Assembly (NCBI RefSeq): GCF_000429765.1
Contig: NZ_KE386949.1
Span: 310,001-374,000, forward strand
Length of the DNA: 64,000 nt
From: Gemmobacter nectariphilus DSM 15620
Lineage (GTDB): Bacteria > Pseudomonadota > Alphaproteobacteria > Rhodobacterales > Rhodobacteraceae
Direction of reading: 5' to 3'
In this document: positions 45,611-52,813 of the stretch, piece by piece
How the letters are laid out: each line of letters starts with the position of its first letter
Position numbering within the stretch: the first letter of the stretch is position 1
Translations under genes and position numbers: made by a program
Notes under the pieces: generated by a model
The model's database searches: none
What the model was told of the DNA's origin: nothing
Seen by the model: the letters and a program-made list of their open reading frames with translations, nothing else

Positions 45611-46097
45611 TATCGTGATCGAAGAGCCCCGCTGGGAAACCGCGGGGCTTGAGGATTTGGCCGAACGCGCCGCCGGGGCCGTGCTGGCTGAACTTGGCCT
45701 GCCGGGCGAGGGGTTCGTGATGTGCGTCATGGGCTGCGATGATGATCGCATCGCTGCCTTGAACGCCGATTTCCGTGGCAAGCCAAAGCCCACCAACGTG
45801 CTGTCCTGGCCGTCCGAGGACCGCGCGCCCGAGGTGGCGGGCGCCACGCCCGACCTGCCGGAGCCGGGCGATTCGGACGATCCCGAGGAACTGGGCGACA
45901 TCGCCATCGCCTGGGGCGTCTGTCAGGCCGAAGCGGCCGAGCAGGACAAGCCGTTTGCCGACCATGTCACCCACCTGGTTGCGCATGGGGTGCTGCACCT
46001 CTTGGGCTATGACCATGAAACCGATGAAGATGCCGAGCTGATGGAGGGAATCGAGATTCGTGCCCTTGCCAGACTGGGTATCGCCAACCCATATTGA
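45594..46097 (+). CDS. ybeY: Endoribonuclease YbeY (rRNA maturation)
   Basis: The 167-residue metalloprotein needed for 16S rRNA 3' maturation and ribosome quality control has the zinc triad H-x3-H-x5-H in [15 protein letters not shown] near the C-terminus and [17 protein letters not shown]. It carries an insertion ([24 protein letters not shown]) seen in alphaproteobacteria. The ATG at 45594 overlaps ybeZ by 17 bp; ATG at 45582 is possible. Confidence 0.94.
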   Translation: MEKLVDIVIEEPRWETAGLEDLAERAAGAVLAELGLPGEGFVMCVMGCDDDRIAALNADFRGKPKPTNVLSWPSEDRAPEVAGATPDLPEPGDSDDPEELGDIAIAWGVCQAEAAEQDKPFADHVTHLVAHGVLHLLGYDHETDEDAELMEGIEIRALARLGIANPY

Positions 46098-46124
46098 AAC
46101 CGGCGCGCGCAGGCGCCGGTTTTT
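46097..46124 (+). terminator. Intrinsic terminator between ybeY and corC
   Basis: A 10-bp stem AAACCGGCGC/GCGCCGGTTT beginning at the ybeY stop codon is followed by TT and lies only 13 bp before the corC start. It should attenuate read-through into corC. Confidence 0.8.
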
Positions 46125-46136
46125 CGGAAAGGACCG

Positions 46137-47072
46137 ATGGGCAGTAGCACCGATGGCTTGACGGCAGCGCAGGGCGCGCCGGAAGCCGACCCCGACCAGA
46201 GACGCTCTGTCGGGCTTTTCGCTCGCCTGTTTCGCAAGGCGGCGCCTGAAACGCAGAACGACGAGGCAGTTTTCAGGCACGCTCCTGCACAGCCGCCCAT
46301 GATCGGCCAGCCAGCCCCGATCGCCCTGCCTGGCATCGGCAACCTGCGCCGTCTTCGCGTGGATGATGTGGCGGTGCCCAAGGTCGATATCGTGGCTGTG
46401 CCGGTGACCATTGGCCGCGACGAGCTGGCCGAGGTGTTCCGCGAGCAAGGCTTCTCGCGGCTTCCGGTCTACAAGGGATCGCTGGATCATCCGGTCGGCG
46501 TGGTGACGCTAAAAGATTTGGCGCTGACCTATGGCTTTGGCAACAATGGCCGGTTCAGCCTGCGCAAACTGCTGCGCCCGCTGCTGTATGCCCCGCCCTC
46601 GATGCCGCTGACGGTGCTGCTGCAGAAGATGCAGACCGAACGGATGCATATGGCGCTGGTGATCGACGAATATGGTGGCGTCGACGGTCTGGTGACCATC
46701 GAGGATCTGCTGGAAACCGTCGTGGGCGACATTTCCGACGAACATGATACCGAGGAAAGCGCGCTTTGGGCCGAGGAAAAGCCGGGGGTCTGGCTGATTC
46801 AAGCCATGGCCCCGCTGGACGAGGTCGAGGCCGCGATCGGCCAGCGCCTGCGGGTGTCCGAGGAAGATCAGGACATCGACACGTTGGGCGGCCTTGTCTA
46901 CCTGCGCGCCGGGCGGGTGCCTGCCCGCGGCGAGGTGGTTCCGCATGAAAGCGGCACGCAGATCGAGGTCGTCGATGCCGAACCGCGCCGGATCAAGCGG
47001 TTGCGCTTGCGGCTACCCAATGCGGCGCCTGCGCCGGTAAACGAGACCGAAGCGGCGGTTTCAGGCGGCTGA
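46137..47072 (+). CDS. CBS-domain protein of the CorC/HlyC family
   Basis: The 311-residue cytosolic protein has a variable N-terminus, a tandem CBS pair (about 75-200: DDVAVPKVDIVAVPVT, FSRLPVYKGSLDHPVGVVTLKDL, HMALVIDEYGGVDGLVTIEDLLETVVGDI) and a C-terminal CorC_HlyC domain (DTLGGLVYLRAGRVPARGEVV). E. coli CorC is tied to magnesium/cobalt efflux; relatives are mislabelled haemolysins. lnt and metK, which usually follow in this group, are absent. Confidence 0.88.
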   Translation: MGSSTDGLTAAQGAPEADPDQRRSVGLFARLFRKAAPETQNDEAVFRHAPAQPPMIGQPAPIALPGIGNLRRLRVDDVAVPKVDIVAVPVTIGRDELAEVFREQGFSRLPVYKGSLDHPVGVVTLKDLALTYGFGNNGRFSLRKLLRPLLYAPPSMPLTVLLQKMQTERMHMALVIDEYGGVDGLVTIEDLLETVVGDISDEHDTEESALWAEEKPGVWLIQAMAPLDEVEAAIGQRLRVSEEDQDIDTLGGLVYLRAGRVPARGEVVPHESGTQIEVVDAEPRRIKRLRLRLPNAAPAPVNETEAAVSGG

Positions 47073-47080
47073 GGCCGGAC

Positions 47081-47162
47081 GGGGGGCTGTCTGCCCCCCG
47101 GCTGCCATCCGGTGCAGGCACCGGCCGGCAGCTCCCCCCGAGGATATTTGGATCAAGGCGAA
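47081..47162 (+). repeat. Dispersed element copy 6: G6C hairpin plus GAGGATATTT-N6-AGGCGAA
   Basis: A GGGGGGC-TGTCT-GCCCCCC stem (47081-47099) right after corC is followed by the motif at 47134-47162, just before the 3' end of the convergent threonine aldolase gene. Confidence 0.7.
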
Positions 47163-47169
47163 AGGTGGG

Positions 47170-48186
47170 TCAGCCCTGTGCAAGGCTTAGGAAGCTGTCC
47201 ACCTCGGCCTCGGTGGTGGCCCAGCTGGTGACCAGGCGGGCGCGGCCCTGCCCCATGTCGTAATAGCGCGCGCCTGCGGCCTTGAGCCGGTCATGCGCCG
47301 CCTTGGGCAGCGTTGCAAAGACGATGTTCGCTTGCGTCGGGTGGACCAGCGCGGCGCCCGGGAACCCGGTGATCCCTGCGGCCAGCCGTGCCGCCATGGC
47401 ATTGGCGTGGCGGGCAAGATCAAGCCAGAGCCCATCGGCCAGCCAGCCCTGGAACTGCGCCGCAAGGTAGCGGTGTTTCGAGAACAGATGCCCGCCGCGC
47501 TTGCGCCGCAGTTCAAATTCCCAGGCCTTGGCCGGGTCGAAGAACACCACCGCCTCGGCGCCCATCAGCCCGCCCTTGGTGCCGCCAAAGGACAGCGCAT
47601 CGACGCCCGCCTTCCAGGTCAGCTCGGCCGGGGTGGCGCCGGTCGCCGCCAGCGCATTGGCAAAGCGCGCGCCATCCAGATGCACCGGAAGGCCATGGGA
47701 ATGCGCGACACGGGCCAGGGCCGCGATCTCATCGGGGCCATAGACCGTGCCCGCCTCGGTCACATCGGTGATGGTGACTGCGCCGGGCTGGACGGAATGC
47801 ACGACGCGCACACCCTGTCCCCGGATGCGGGCATCCAGCGCGGCCGGGTCCATGCGGGCATGATCGCCGCCGACGGTCAGCAGCTTGGCGCCACTGTAGA
47901 ATTCGGGGGCTGCGCACTCGTCGTTCTGCACATGGGCGTCGTCATGGCAGAAGATCGCGCCCCAGGGCGGGCACAGCGTTGCCAGCGCCAAGGCGTTGGC
48001 GACCGTGCCTGTGGCGACCAGGTAAACGGCCGCCTGAGGCGCCTCCAGCACATCGCGGATCTGGCCTGCGACCTCGGCTGACAGCGGATCGTTGCCATAG
48101 GGCATCGCGGGCCCTTCGTTGGCGCGCAGCAAGGCCTGAATCACGGGCGCCGGACAGGGGGCACCATTGTCCGAGGCAAAGAACAT
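47170..48186 (-). CDS. Low-specificity L-threonine aldolase family protein
   Basis: The 338-residue PLP enzyme cleaves L-threonine/allo-threonine to glycine and acetaldehyde. Family blocks: FASDNGAPCPAPVIQALLRANEGPAMPYGND, HDDAHVQNDECAAPEFYSGAKL, LPVHLDGARFANALA and the PLP lysine in ALSFGGTKGGLMGAEAVVF. Its ATG shares a base with the stop of the UPF0260 gene (TGATG, 48184-48188), so the two are coupled. The longer open frame to 48417 is out-of-frame overlap with that gene. Confidence 0.9.
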   Translation of the reverse strand: MFFASDNGAPCPAPVIQALLRANEGPAMPYGNDPLSAEVAGQIRDVLEAPQAAVYLVATGTVANALALATLCPPWGAIFCHDDAHVQNDECAAPEFYSGAKLLTVGGDHARMDPAALDARIRGQGVRVVHSVQPGAVTITDVTEAGTVYGPDEIAALARVAHSHGLPVHLDGARFANALAATGATPAELTWKAGVDALSFGGTKGGLMGAEAVVFFDPAKAWEFELRRKRGGHLFSKHRYLAAQFQGWLADGLWLDLARHANAMAARLAAGITGFPGAALVHPTQANIVFATLPKAAHDRLKAAGARYYDMGQGRARLVTSWATTEAEVDSFLSLAQG

Positions 48187-48638
48187 CAGGGCGTCTCCTC
48201 GATGATGTAATCTTCCCAGTCGTCTTCCGGCACCTCGTATTCGGGCACCGTCCAGCCCTGCACCGAGGCCCCGGCACGATGCACCGATTCGGGATCGCCG
48301 GACACCAGCGGATGCCAGGGGAACAAGGCGTTGCCTTCGTGCAGCAGCCGATAGGCGCAGGTCCGGGGCAGCCAATAGGCGATGTCCGGCAGCCGCGCCG
48401 GGGTCAGCGACACGCATTCCGGCACGAACTGGTGACGGATCGGATATTGCGTGCAGCGGCAGGTCTCGCCATCCAGCAGGCGGCAGGCCACGCGGGTAAA
48501 GGCGACCTCGCCGCTATCCTCGAATTCCAGCTTGTTCAGGCAGCACTTGCCGCAGCCATCGCACAGCGCCTCCCATTCTTCGGGGGTCATGCGATCCAGC
48601 GGGACGGTTTCCCAGTATCGGGGGCGAAGGCGCGGCAT
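48186..48638 (-). CDS. UPF0260 (YcgN) family cysteine-cluster protein
   Basis: The 150-residue protein has the cysteine pattern CDGCGKCCLNKLEF, CRLLDGETCRCTQYPIRHQFVPEC and WLPRTCAYR typical of UPF0260/YkgJ proteins, which probably bind metal or an Fe-S cluster. Function is unknown. The start MPRLRPRYW at 48638 is chosen over the longer frame (48707), which would run through a terminator hairpin. Confidence 0.87.
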   Translation of the reverse strand: MPRLRPRYWETVPLDRMTPEEWEALCDGCGKCCLNKLEFEDSGEVAFTRVACRLLDGETCRCTQYPIRHQFVPECVSLTPARLPDIAYWLPRTCAYRLLHEGNALFPWHPLVSGDPESVHRAGASVQGWTVPEYEVPEDDWEDYIIEETP

Positions 48639-48684
48639 GACCGTGTTGTGCCTGTGCGCGGCGCGAATGGGAAGGGGCAAAAGA

Positions 48685-48714
48685 GAAAGGGTTGCGCCTG
48701 GGCGCAACCCTTTC
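48685..48714 (-). terminator. Intrinsic terminator of the small transcription unit
   Basis: Read on the minus strand, a perfect 14-bp stem GAAAGGGTTGCGCC/GGCGCAACCCTTTC is followed by TCTTTTGC. It is one of the longest perfect stems in the window. Confidence 0.8.
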
Positions 48715-48737
48715 CGAGATCTACGGAGATGGTCCGG

Positions 48738-48849
48738 TTAGGGCGCTTGGCGAAACCGTCCCAGCCAGGGTTTACGACCCTTGGGGTTGCCCTCAGGCCA
48801 CGGCCCCCCTGACTGTCCCGACACCTCTCTCCAATATCACTCTCGACAC
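48738..48849 (-). CDS. Unannotated small gene, about 36 codons, interrupted by one extra base in a G6 run
   Basis: GAAAGGAGGTGGTCCA, an excellent match to the anti-Shine-Dalgarno, precedes GTG at 48849. The first frame reads MSRVILERGVGTVRGAVA and stops at 48793. The +1 frame runs on to a TAA at 48738-48740 as PEGNPKGRKPWLGRFRQAP. Dropping one G from the run at 48804-48809 joins both into a basic 36-residue protein that looks protein-like throughout. The +1 frame could alternatively begin by itself at GTG 48824. TTGACA lies at 48908-48913 and a perfect terminator at 48685-48714, so the unit is complete. I do not recognise the family; it could be a leader peptide, small protein or structured RNA. 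Confidence 0.45.
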
Positions 48850-48907
48850 TGGACCACCTCCTTTCATTGCGTTGCCGTTGGGTTCAGGCTGCCACAGATC
48901 TGGTGGT

Positions 48908-48913
48908 TGTCAA
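48908..48913 (-). promoter_or_regulatory. Candidate -35 (TTGACA) of the small transcription unit
   Basis: A consensus TTGACA on the minus strand lies 59 bp before the GTG start and 7 bp past the end of the upstream transporter gene. The -10 is not clear at 16-18 bp spacing. A CAGATCTG palindrome occurs in the spacer. Confidence 0.35.
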
Positions 48914-48919
48914 ATGAAA

Positions 48920-49537
48920 TTACGCTACCCCTGCGCGCAGACGCCCAAGAATGAGGCGAAACGGCACAAGCGCGATGAAGGCAAGGGCGAGTTTCACCCC
49001 CCAGTCCGCAAAGGCCAGCGAAACCCACAGCGGCGCCATCGGGCCGGCGCCCAGCAGGGGCAGAACCTCGTTCGCCCAGGACACGTCATTGCCGGGTTCG
49101 ATGAACGCAAGCCCGGTCGAGAAGGCGACCGAGAAGAACACCGCCGTATCCAGCGCCGAGCCGATCAGCGTAGACACCAGCGGCGCGCGCCACCAGCTGC
49201 CCTGCCGCAGGCGATCAAAGATTTCCACATCGACCATCTGCGCCAGAAGGAACGCAAGGCCCGAGCCAAGCGCGATGCGCCAGGTGACCAGCGGGCCGAA
49301 GTCGCCCATGATCTGCGTGCCGATCACCGAACAGACAAGCCCAGTGGCAAAGCCGGCCAGCACGACCTTGCGCGCAGCTGCGGCGCCATGAAGACGGTTG
49401 GTCAGGTCGGTGATCAGGAAGGCGATGGGATAGGTGAAGGCGCCCCAGGTCAGCCACTGGCCGAACAGGAATTGCACCAGGATGTTCGAGGCCACCACAG
49501 TGGCGGCCATGGCAAGGATGCCGGGCAGAAGTCGCAT
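48920..49537 (-). CDS. Queuosine precursor transporter (YhhQ/VUT family)
   Basis: The 205-residue inner-membrane protein has five to six helices and VUT_1 landmarks: VVASNILVQFLFGQWLTWGAFTYPIAFLITDLTNRLHGAAAARKVV, WRIALGSGLAFLLAQMVDVEIFDRLR and STLIGSALDTAVFFSVAFS. Family members import queuine, preQ0 or preQ1 for tRNA modification. MRLLPGIL at 49537 begins the first helix. The 5' leader shows no convincing preQ1 aptamer. Confidence 0.88.
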   Translation of the reverse strand: MRLLPGILAMAATVVASNILVQFLFGQWLTWGAFTYPIAFLITDLTNRLHGAAAARKVVLAGFATGLVCSVIGTQIMGDFGPLVTWRIALGSGLAFLLAQMVDVEIFDRLRQGSWWRAPLVSTLIGSALDTAVFFSVAFSTGLAFIEPGNDVSWANEVLPLLGAGPMAPLWVSLAFADWGVKLALAFIALVPFRLILGRLRAGVA

Positions 49538-49643
49538 GGATCTGATCCGTTTTGACAAGGTAGCGGAGACTTGGCCCCCGACCCTCGGGGACGGCGCGTG
49601 ATACGCCTGCGCGCCTTGCACCGCAAGTCCCTTGTCAGGCGGG

Positions 49644-50744
49644 TCAGCCGATCCTGCCGCGTGCCCCGCCGGTCTGACCCCTGTCCATGAGCAGGTGATC
49701 AAGCAGGACGCAGGCCATCATCGCCTCGCCCACCGGCACGGCGCGGATGCCGACGCAAGGGTCGTGGCGTCCCTTGGTGATCAGCTCGATCTCTTGCCCG
49801 GCCTCGTTGACGGTGCGGCGCGGGGTCAGGATCGACGAGGTGGGCTTGACCGCAAAGCGGCAGATGACCGGCTGGCCGGTGGAAATCCCCCCAAGGATGC
49901 CCCCCGCATGGTTCGACAGGTAGATCGGCCCGTCATTGCCCATGCGGATCTCGTCGGCGTTGTCCACCCCGGTCAGCGCGGCGGCGGCCATGCCATCGCC
50001 AATCTCGACCGCCTTCACCGCATTGATCGACATCATCGCCGCCGCCAGATCACTGTCCAGCTTGGCATAAAGCGGCGCGCCAAGGCCCGCGGGCACACCT
50101 TCGGCCACCACTTCGATCACCGCGCCCACCGAATTGTGCGACAGGCGCAGCTCGTCCAGATAGACGGCCCAATCGGCCGCTGCCACCGGATCGGGGCACC
50201 AGAACGGATTGCGCGCGATCTCGGCGCCATCGAACCGCGCCCGGTCGATCGCGCGCGGCCCCATCTGCACCATGTAGCCGCTGATCCGCAGCCCCGGCAC
50301 CAACGCGGCCAGCACCGCCCGCGCGACCCCTCCGGCCGCAACCCGCGCCGCCGTCTCGCGCGCACTGGACCGCCCGCCCCCGCGATAATCCCGCAGGCCA
50401 TATTTCTGGTGATAGGCAATATCGGCGTGGCCGGGCCGAAAGCTGGTGGCGATATCGCCATAATCCTTGGACCGCTGGTCGGTGTTCTCGATCATCAGCT
50501 GGATCGGCGTGCCGGTCGTGCGGCCCTGAAACACGCCAGACAGGATGCCCACCGCATCTTCCTCGCGCCGCTGGGTGGTGAATTTCGACGTTCCGGGCTT
50601 GCGCAGATCCAGCCAGGGCTGAATGTCGGCTTCGCTCAGCGCGATTCCAGGCGGGCAGCCGTCCACGGTGCACCCCAGCGCCGGCCCGTGGCTTTCACCC
50701 CAGGTCGTCACACGAAACAGATGGCCGAAGGTATTGAAGCTCAT
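49644..50744 (-). CDS. aroC: Chorismate synthase
   Basis: The 366-residue FMN-dependent enzyme converts EPSP to chorismate. The three family signatures are clear: [18 protein letters not shown] near the N-terminus, [16 protein letters not shown] in the middle and [19 protein letters not shown] at the end. The start [17 protein letters not shown] at 50744 is chosen from family alignment; the frame extends upstream without sense. It is divergent from the S49 protease gene, with a repeat element between. Confidence 0.97.
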   Translation of the reverse strand: MSFNTFGHLFRVTTWGESHGPALGCTVDGCPPGIALSEADIQPWLDLRKPGTSKFTTQRREEDAVGILSGVFQGRTTGTPIQLMIENTDQRSKDYGDIATSFRPGHADIAYHQKYGLRDYRGGGRSSARETAARVAAGGVARAVLAALVPGLRISGYMVQMGPRAIDRARFDGAEIARNPFWCPDPVAAADWAVYLDELRLSHNSVGAVIEVVAEGVPAGLGAPLYAKLDSDLAAAMMSINAVKAVEIGDGMAAAALTGVDNADEIRMGNDGPIYLSNHAGGILGGISTGQPVICRFAVKPTSSILTPRRTVNEAGQEIELITKGRHDPCVGIRAVPVGEAMMACVLLDHLLMDRGQTGGARGRIG

Positions 50745-50808
50745 GCGCGCCTCCCGATGCTTGCCGCTTCCTAACGCCTGCCGCGCCCCGGTGAAAGCGC
50801 TTTGCCCC

Positions 50809-50863
50809 TTTCGCCTTGAGACAAATATCCTCCAGGGGGTGCGGGGGATGGAAAATCCCCCGC
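50809..50863 (-). repeat. Dispersed element copy 7 (minus orientation) with upstream hairpin
   Basis: On the minus strand a perfect 9-bp GCGGGGGAT/ATCCCCCGC stem (50841-50863) precedes GGAGGATATTT-N6-AGGCGAA (50809-50839). It lies between the divergent aroC and S49 peptidase starts, so it cannot be a terminator for either. Confidence 0.7.
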
Positions 50864-50954
50864 CGCGACGGCAGCCACCTTGCGCGGCGCAGGGGCCACG
50901 ACAGTTTGCGCGGCGAACTTGCTCTGCTGGGGGCGGACGCCTACATCGGAAAGC

Positions 50955-51764
50955 ATGAAATATCTCATCCCCTTCCTGCCTTCGCCGCCGCGCGTCTCTG
51001 TTGTCCGTCTGACTGGCGCCATCGGGGCGGCCGGCCGCTTTGGCGGCGGGCTGAACGATGCGGCCCTTGCCCCGGTGCTGGAGCGCGCCTTCAAGGCGGG
51101 CAAGCCGCGCGCGGTCGCGCTGGTGATCAACTCGCCCGGCGGCTCTCCGGTGCAATCCTCGCTGATCGCGGCGCGGATCCGGCGGCTGGCCGACGAAAGG
51201 AAGCTGCCCGTCCACGCCTTTGTCGAGGATGCGGCAGCCTCGGGCGGCTATTGGCTGGCCTGTGCCGCCGATGACATCTGGGCCGACGACAGTTCCATTC
51301 TGGGCTCGATCGGGGTGATCTCGGCCAGCTTCGGCTTTCCCGACTTCATCGCCCGCCACGGGATCGAGCGGCGGGTGCATACCGCCGGCCGGTCGAAAAG
51401 CACCGCCGACCCGTTCCGCGCGGAAACGCCCGAGGATCTGGCCCGCCTGCGCAGCATTCTGGATCCGATCCATCAGGCCTTTATTGCCCATGTGACCGCG
51501 CGCCGGGGCGATCGGCTGGCCAAGGATACCCCCGACCTGTTCGAGGGCGCCTTCTGGGCCGGGCAACAGGCCGTTGCCCTGGGGCTGGCCGATGGTATCG
51601 GCCATCTGGTGCCCAAGATGAAGCAGATCTACGGCGACAAGGTGCAGCTGGTCCCCTATGGTCCGCGGCGCGGCTGGCTGTCGCGCTTTGGCCTGCGCGC
51701 AGGCGCCGAGGCGGTGGCCGAGGTGGCCGAGGAACGCGCGCTGTGGTCGCGGATCGGGATGTAG
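50955..51764 (+). CDS. S49 family peptidase (signal peptide peptidase SppA/SohB-like)
   Basis: The 269-residue serine protease of the SppA short type has the nucleophile region [35 protein letters not shown] and the general-base lysine in [13 protein letters not shown]. Such enzymes degrade cleaved signal peptides at the membrane. No N-terminal anchor is evident. The ATG at 50955 follows GGAAAGC. A 57-residue membrane protein begins right at its stop, and an SDR-like gene follows, all overlapping, so the three form an operon. Confidence 0.9.
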   Translation: MKYLIPFLPSPPRVSVVRLTGAIGAAGRFGGGLNDAALAPVLERAFKAGKPRAVALVINSPGGSPVQSSLIAARIRRLADERKLPVHAFVEDAAASGGYWLACAADDIWADDSSILGSIGVISASFGFPDFIARHGIERRVHTAGRSKSTADPFRAETPEDLARLRSILDPIHQAFIAHVTARRGDRLAKDTPDLFEGAFWAGQQAVALGLADGIGHLVPKMKQIYGDKVQLVPYGPRRGWLSRFGLRAGAEAVAEVAEERALWSRIGM

Positions 51765-51938
51765 ATGATGATCAAGGGCGCGCTTTTCCTGCTGGTGGCA
51801 CTTGCGGTGCTGGGTATCTTTGGCGGCCTGCGGATCGGACGGCGCAAGCCGCGCCGGCTGGGCGCCAACTGCCCGCGCTGCGGCCGGCCCCGGATCGGCA
51901 AGGGCCCTTGTGAATGCGGCGCCACCGGAAAGGGATGA
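51765..51938 (+). CDS. 57-residue membrane-anchored zinc-ribbon-like protein
   Basis: Directly after the S49 peptidase stop, two ATG codons open a 57-residue frame. Residues 4-20 form one hydrophobic helix ([18 protein letters not shown]), a basic stop-transfer stretch RIGRRKPRR follows, then four cysteines arranged C36-x2-C39-x9-C49-x-C51 (NCPRCGRPR...GPCECG), the layout of a small zinc ribbon facing the cytoplasm. It overlaps the next gene by ATGA (51935-51938). Position and coding quality make it convincing despite its size. The function is unknown; a partner of the membrane protease is one possibility. Confidence 0.7.
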   Translation: MMIKGALFLLVALAVLGIFGGLRIGRRKPRRLGANCPRCGRPRIGKGPCECGATGKG

Positions 51939-52489
51939 CGATGGGACAGGCACTGGTTACGGGCACAACCTCTGCGGCAGAGGCCGCAGCCTTGGCGCTG
52001 TCGGCGCAAGGCTGGCAGGTTCGCCGCGCCGCGCAGGCATCCACTGCCGCGCTGTCGGAGGGCGAATCGTTGCTGGTCATCGCCACCCCGGCCGATGACA
52101 CGGACGGCGCCGGGGCGCTTGACGACCTTACACAGGCCCCTGCCCGGCTGGCCAGCGCAATGGCCGAAGCCCTGCCGCCCGCCAGCCTGGATTCCAGCGG
52201 CGAACAGCGGGCCAGCGGGCAGGTCATCCTGATCCTCGATCCCTCTGCCCTGACGCCCGGCGCGGCCAGCCCCGCGCGGGTCGCGGCCCAGGCAGCCGCG
52301 CTTGGCTGGATGCGCGGCGCCTGCCTGTCGCTGGCGCCGGGGCTGCGCCTGAACGCCATCGCCTGCGCGCCGTCGCAGGGCGCGCAGATGGCGCCCGTGC
52401 TGGACTGGCTGACGACGGCCCATGCCGTCACCGGGCAGATGCTGCGGCTTGGGGACGAGGCGCGGCCGCCAACGGAATGGCGGCGCTGA
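51935..52489 (+). CDS. Degenerate short-chain dehydrogenase/reductase-like protein
   Basis: The 184-residue protein resembles an SDR: an N-terminal [24 protein letters not shown] strand-loop-helix, a central [14 protein letters not shown] strand, [31 protein letters not shown] matching the SDR helix after the active site, and a short tail. The glycine-rich cofactor loop is altered (TGTTSAA) and the Tyr-x3-Lys catalytic pair is replaced (no Tyr before the helix), so it is unlikely to be an active reductase. It overlaps the zinc-ribbon gene by ATGA. Confidence 0.6.
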   Translation: MTMGQALVTGTTSAAEAAALALSAQGWQVRRAAQASTAALSEGESLLVIATPADDTDGAGALDDLTQAPARLASAMAEALPPASLDSSGEQRASGQVILILDPSALTPGAASPARVAAQAAALGWMRGACLSLAPGLRLNAIACAPSQGAQMAPVLDWLTTAHAVTGQMLRLGDEARPPTEWRR

Positions 52490-52813
52490 GCGGCCACTGA
52501 GCGGTGTGCGAACCCGGCTTTACCTGACGTCCGGTCTTGACTTGTCCACCTCTGGCCTTGGCGTAACCCTTTGGTAACGATTCTGTCATGCGGATCAACC
52601 GCTTGATGCCCAGCAAGAAAAAAATCTCTTGCATTCAATGCCTTATATTGTTGCCCATTTTTTGGGCAACTCAACGAAGCAGGCTGAAAACAAGGGAAAA
52701 ACGGCGCTCAGGAAAACTTCTCCGCAGAGTTATCCACAGAAACCGTGGACAGCTTTGCCCTTGAATCCGCGCGCTGGAAGGGGCAGCCCGAACGCAAGCC
52801 AACGGGAATCACC
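52490..52813. other. AT-rich island upstream of uvrC with a DnaA-box match
   Basis: No gene is seen. Region 52611-52720 is strikingly A/T-rich for this genome. It includes the perfect GTTGCCCA-TTTTT-TGGGCAAC inverted repeat (52650-52670), which could terminate the upstream operon on either strand. A perfect TTATCCACA lies at 52730-52738, followed by TCCAC-N7-GTGGA (52733-52749). The uvrC promoter must be here too. Confidence 0.55.

Noticed and set aside
48850-48865. End of a 16S rRNA gene, because GGACCACCTCCTTTC resembles the 3' terminus.
   Set aside because: The adjacent sequence is not rRNA; the match is explained by a strong ribosome-binding site on the opposite strand.
49538-49643. PreQ1 riboswitch upstream of the queuosine-precursor transporter.
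   Set aside because: The short leader lacks a recognisable preQ1 aptamer core.
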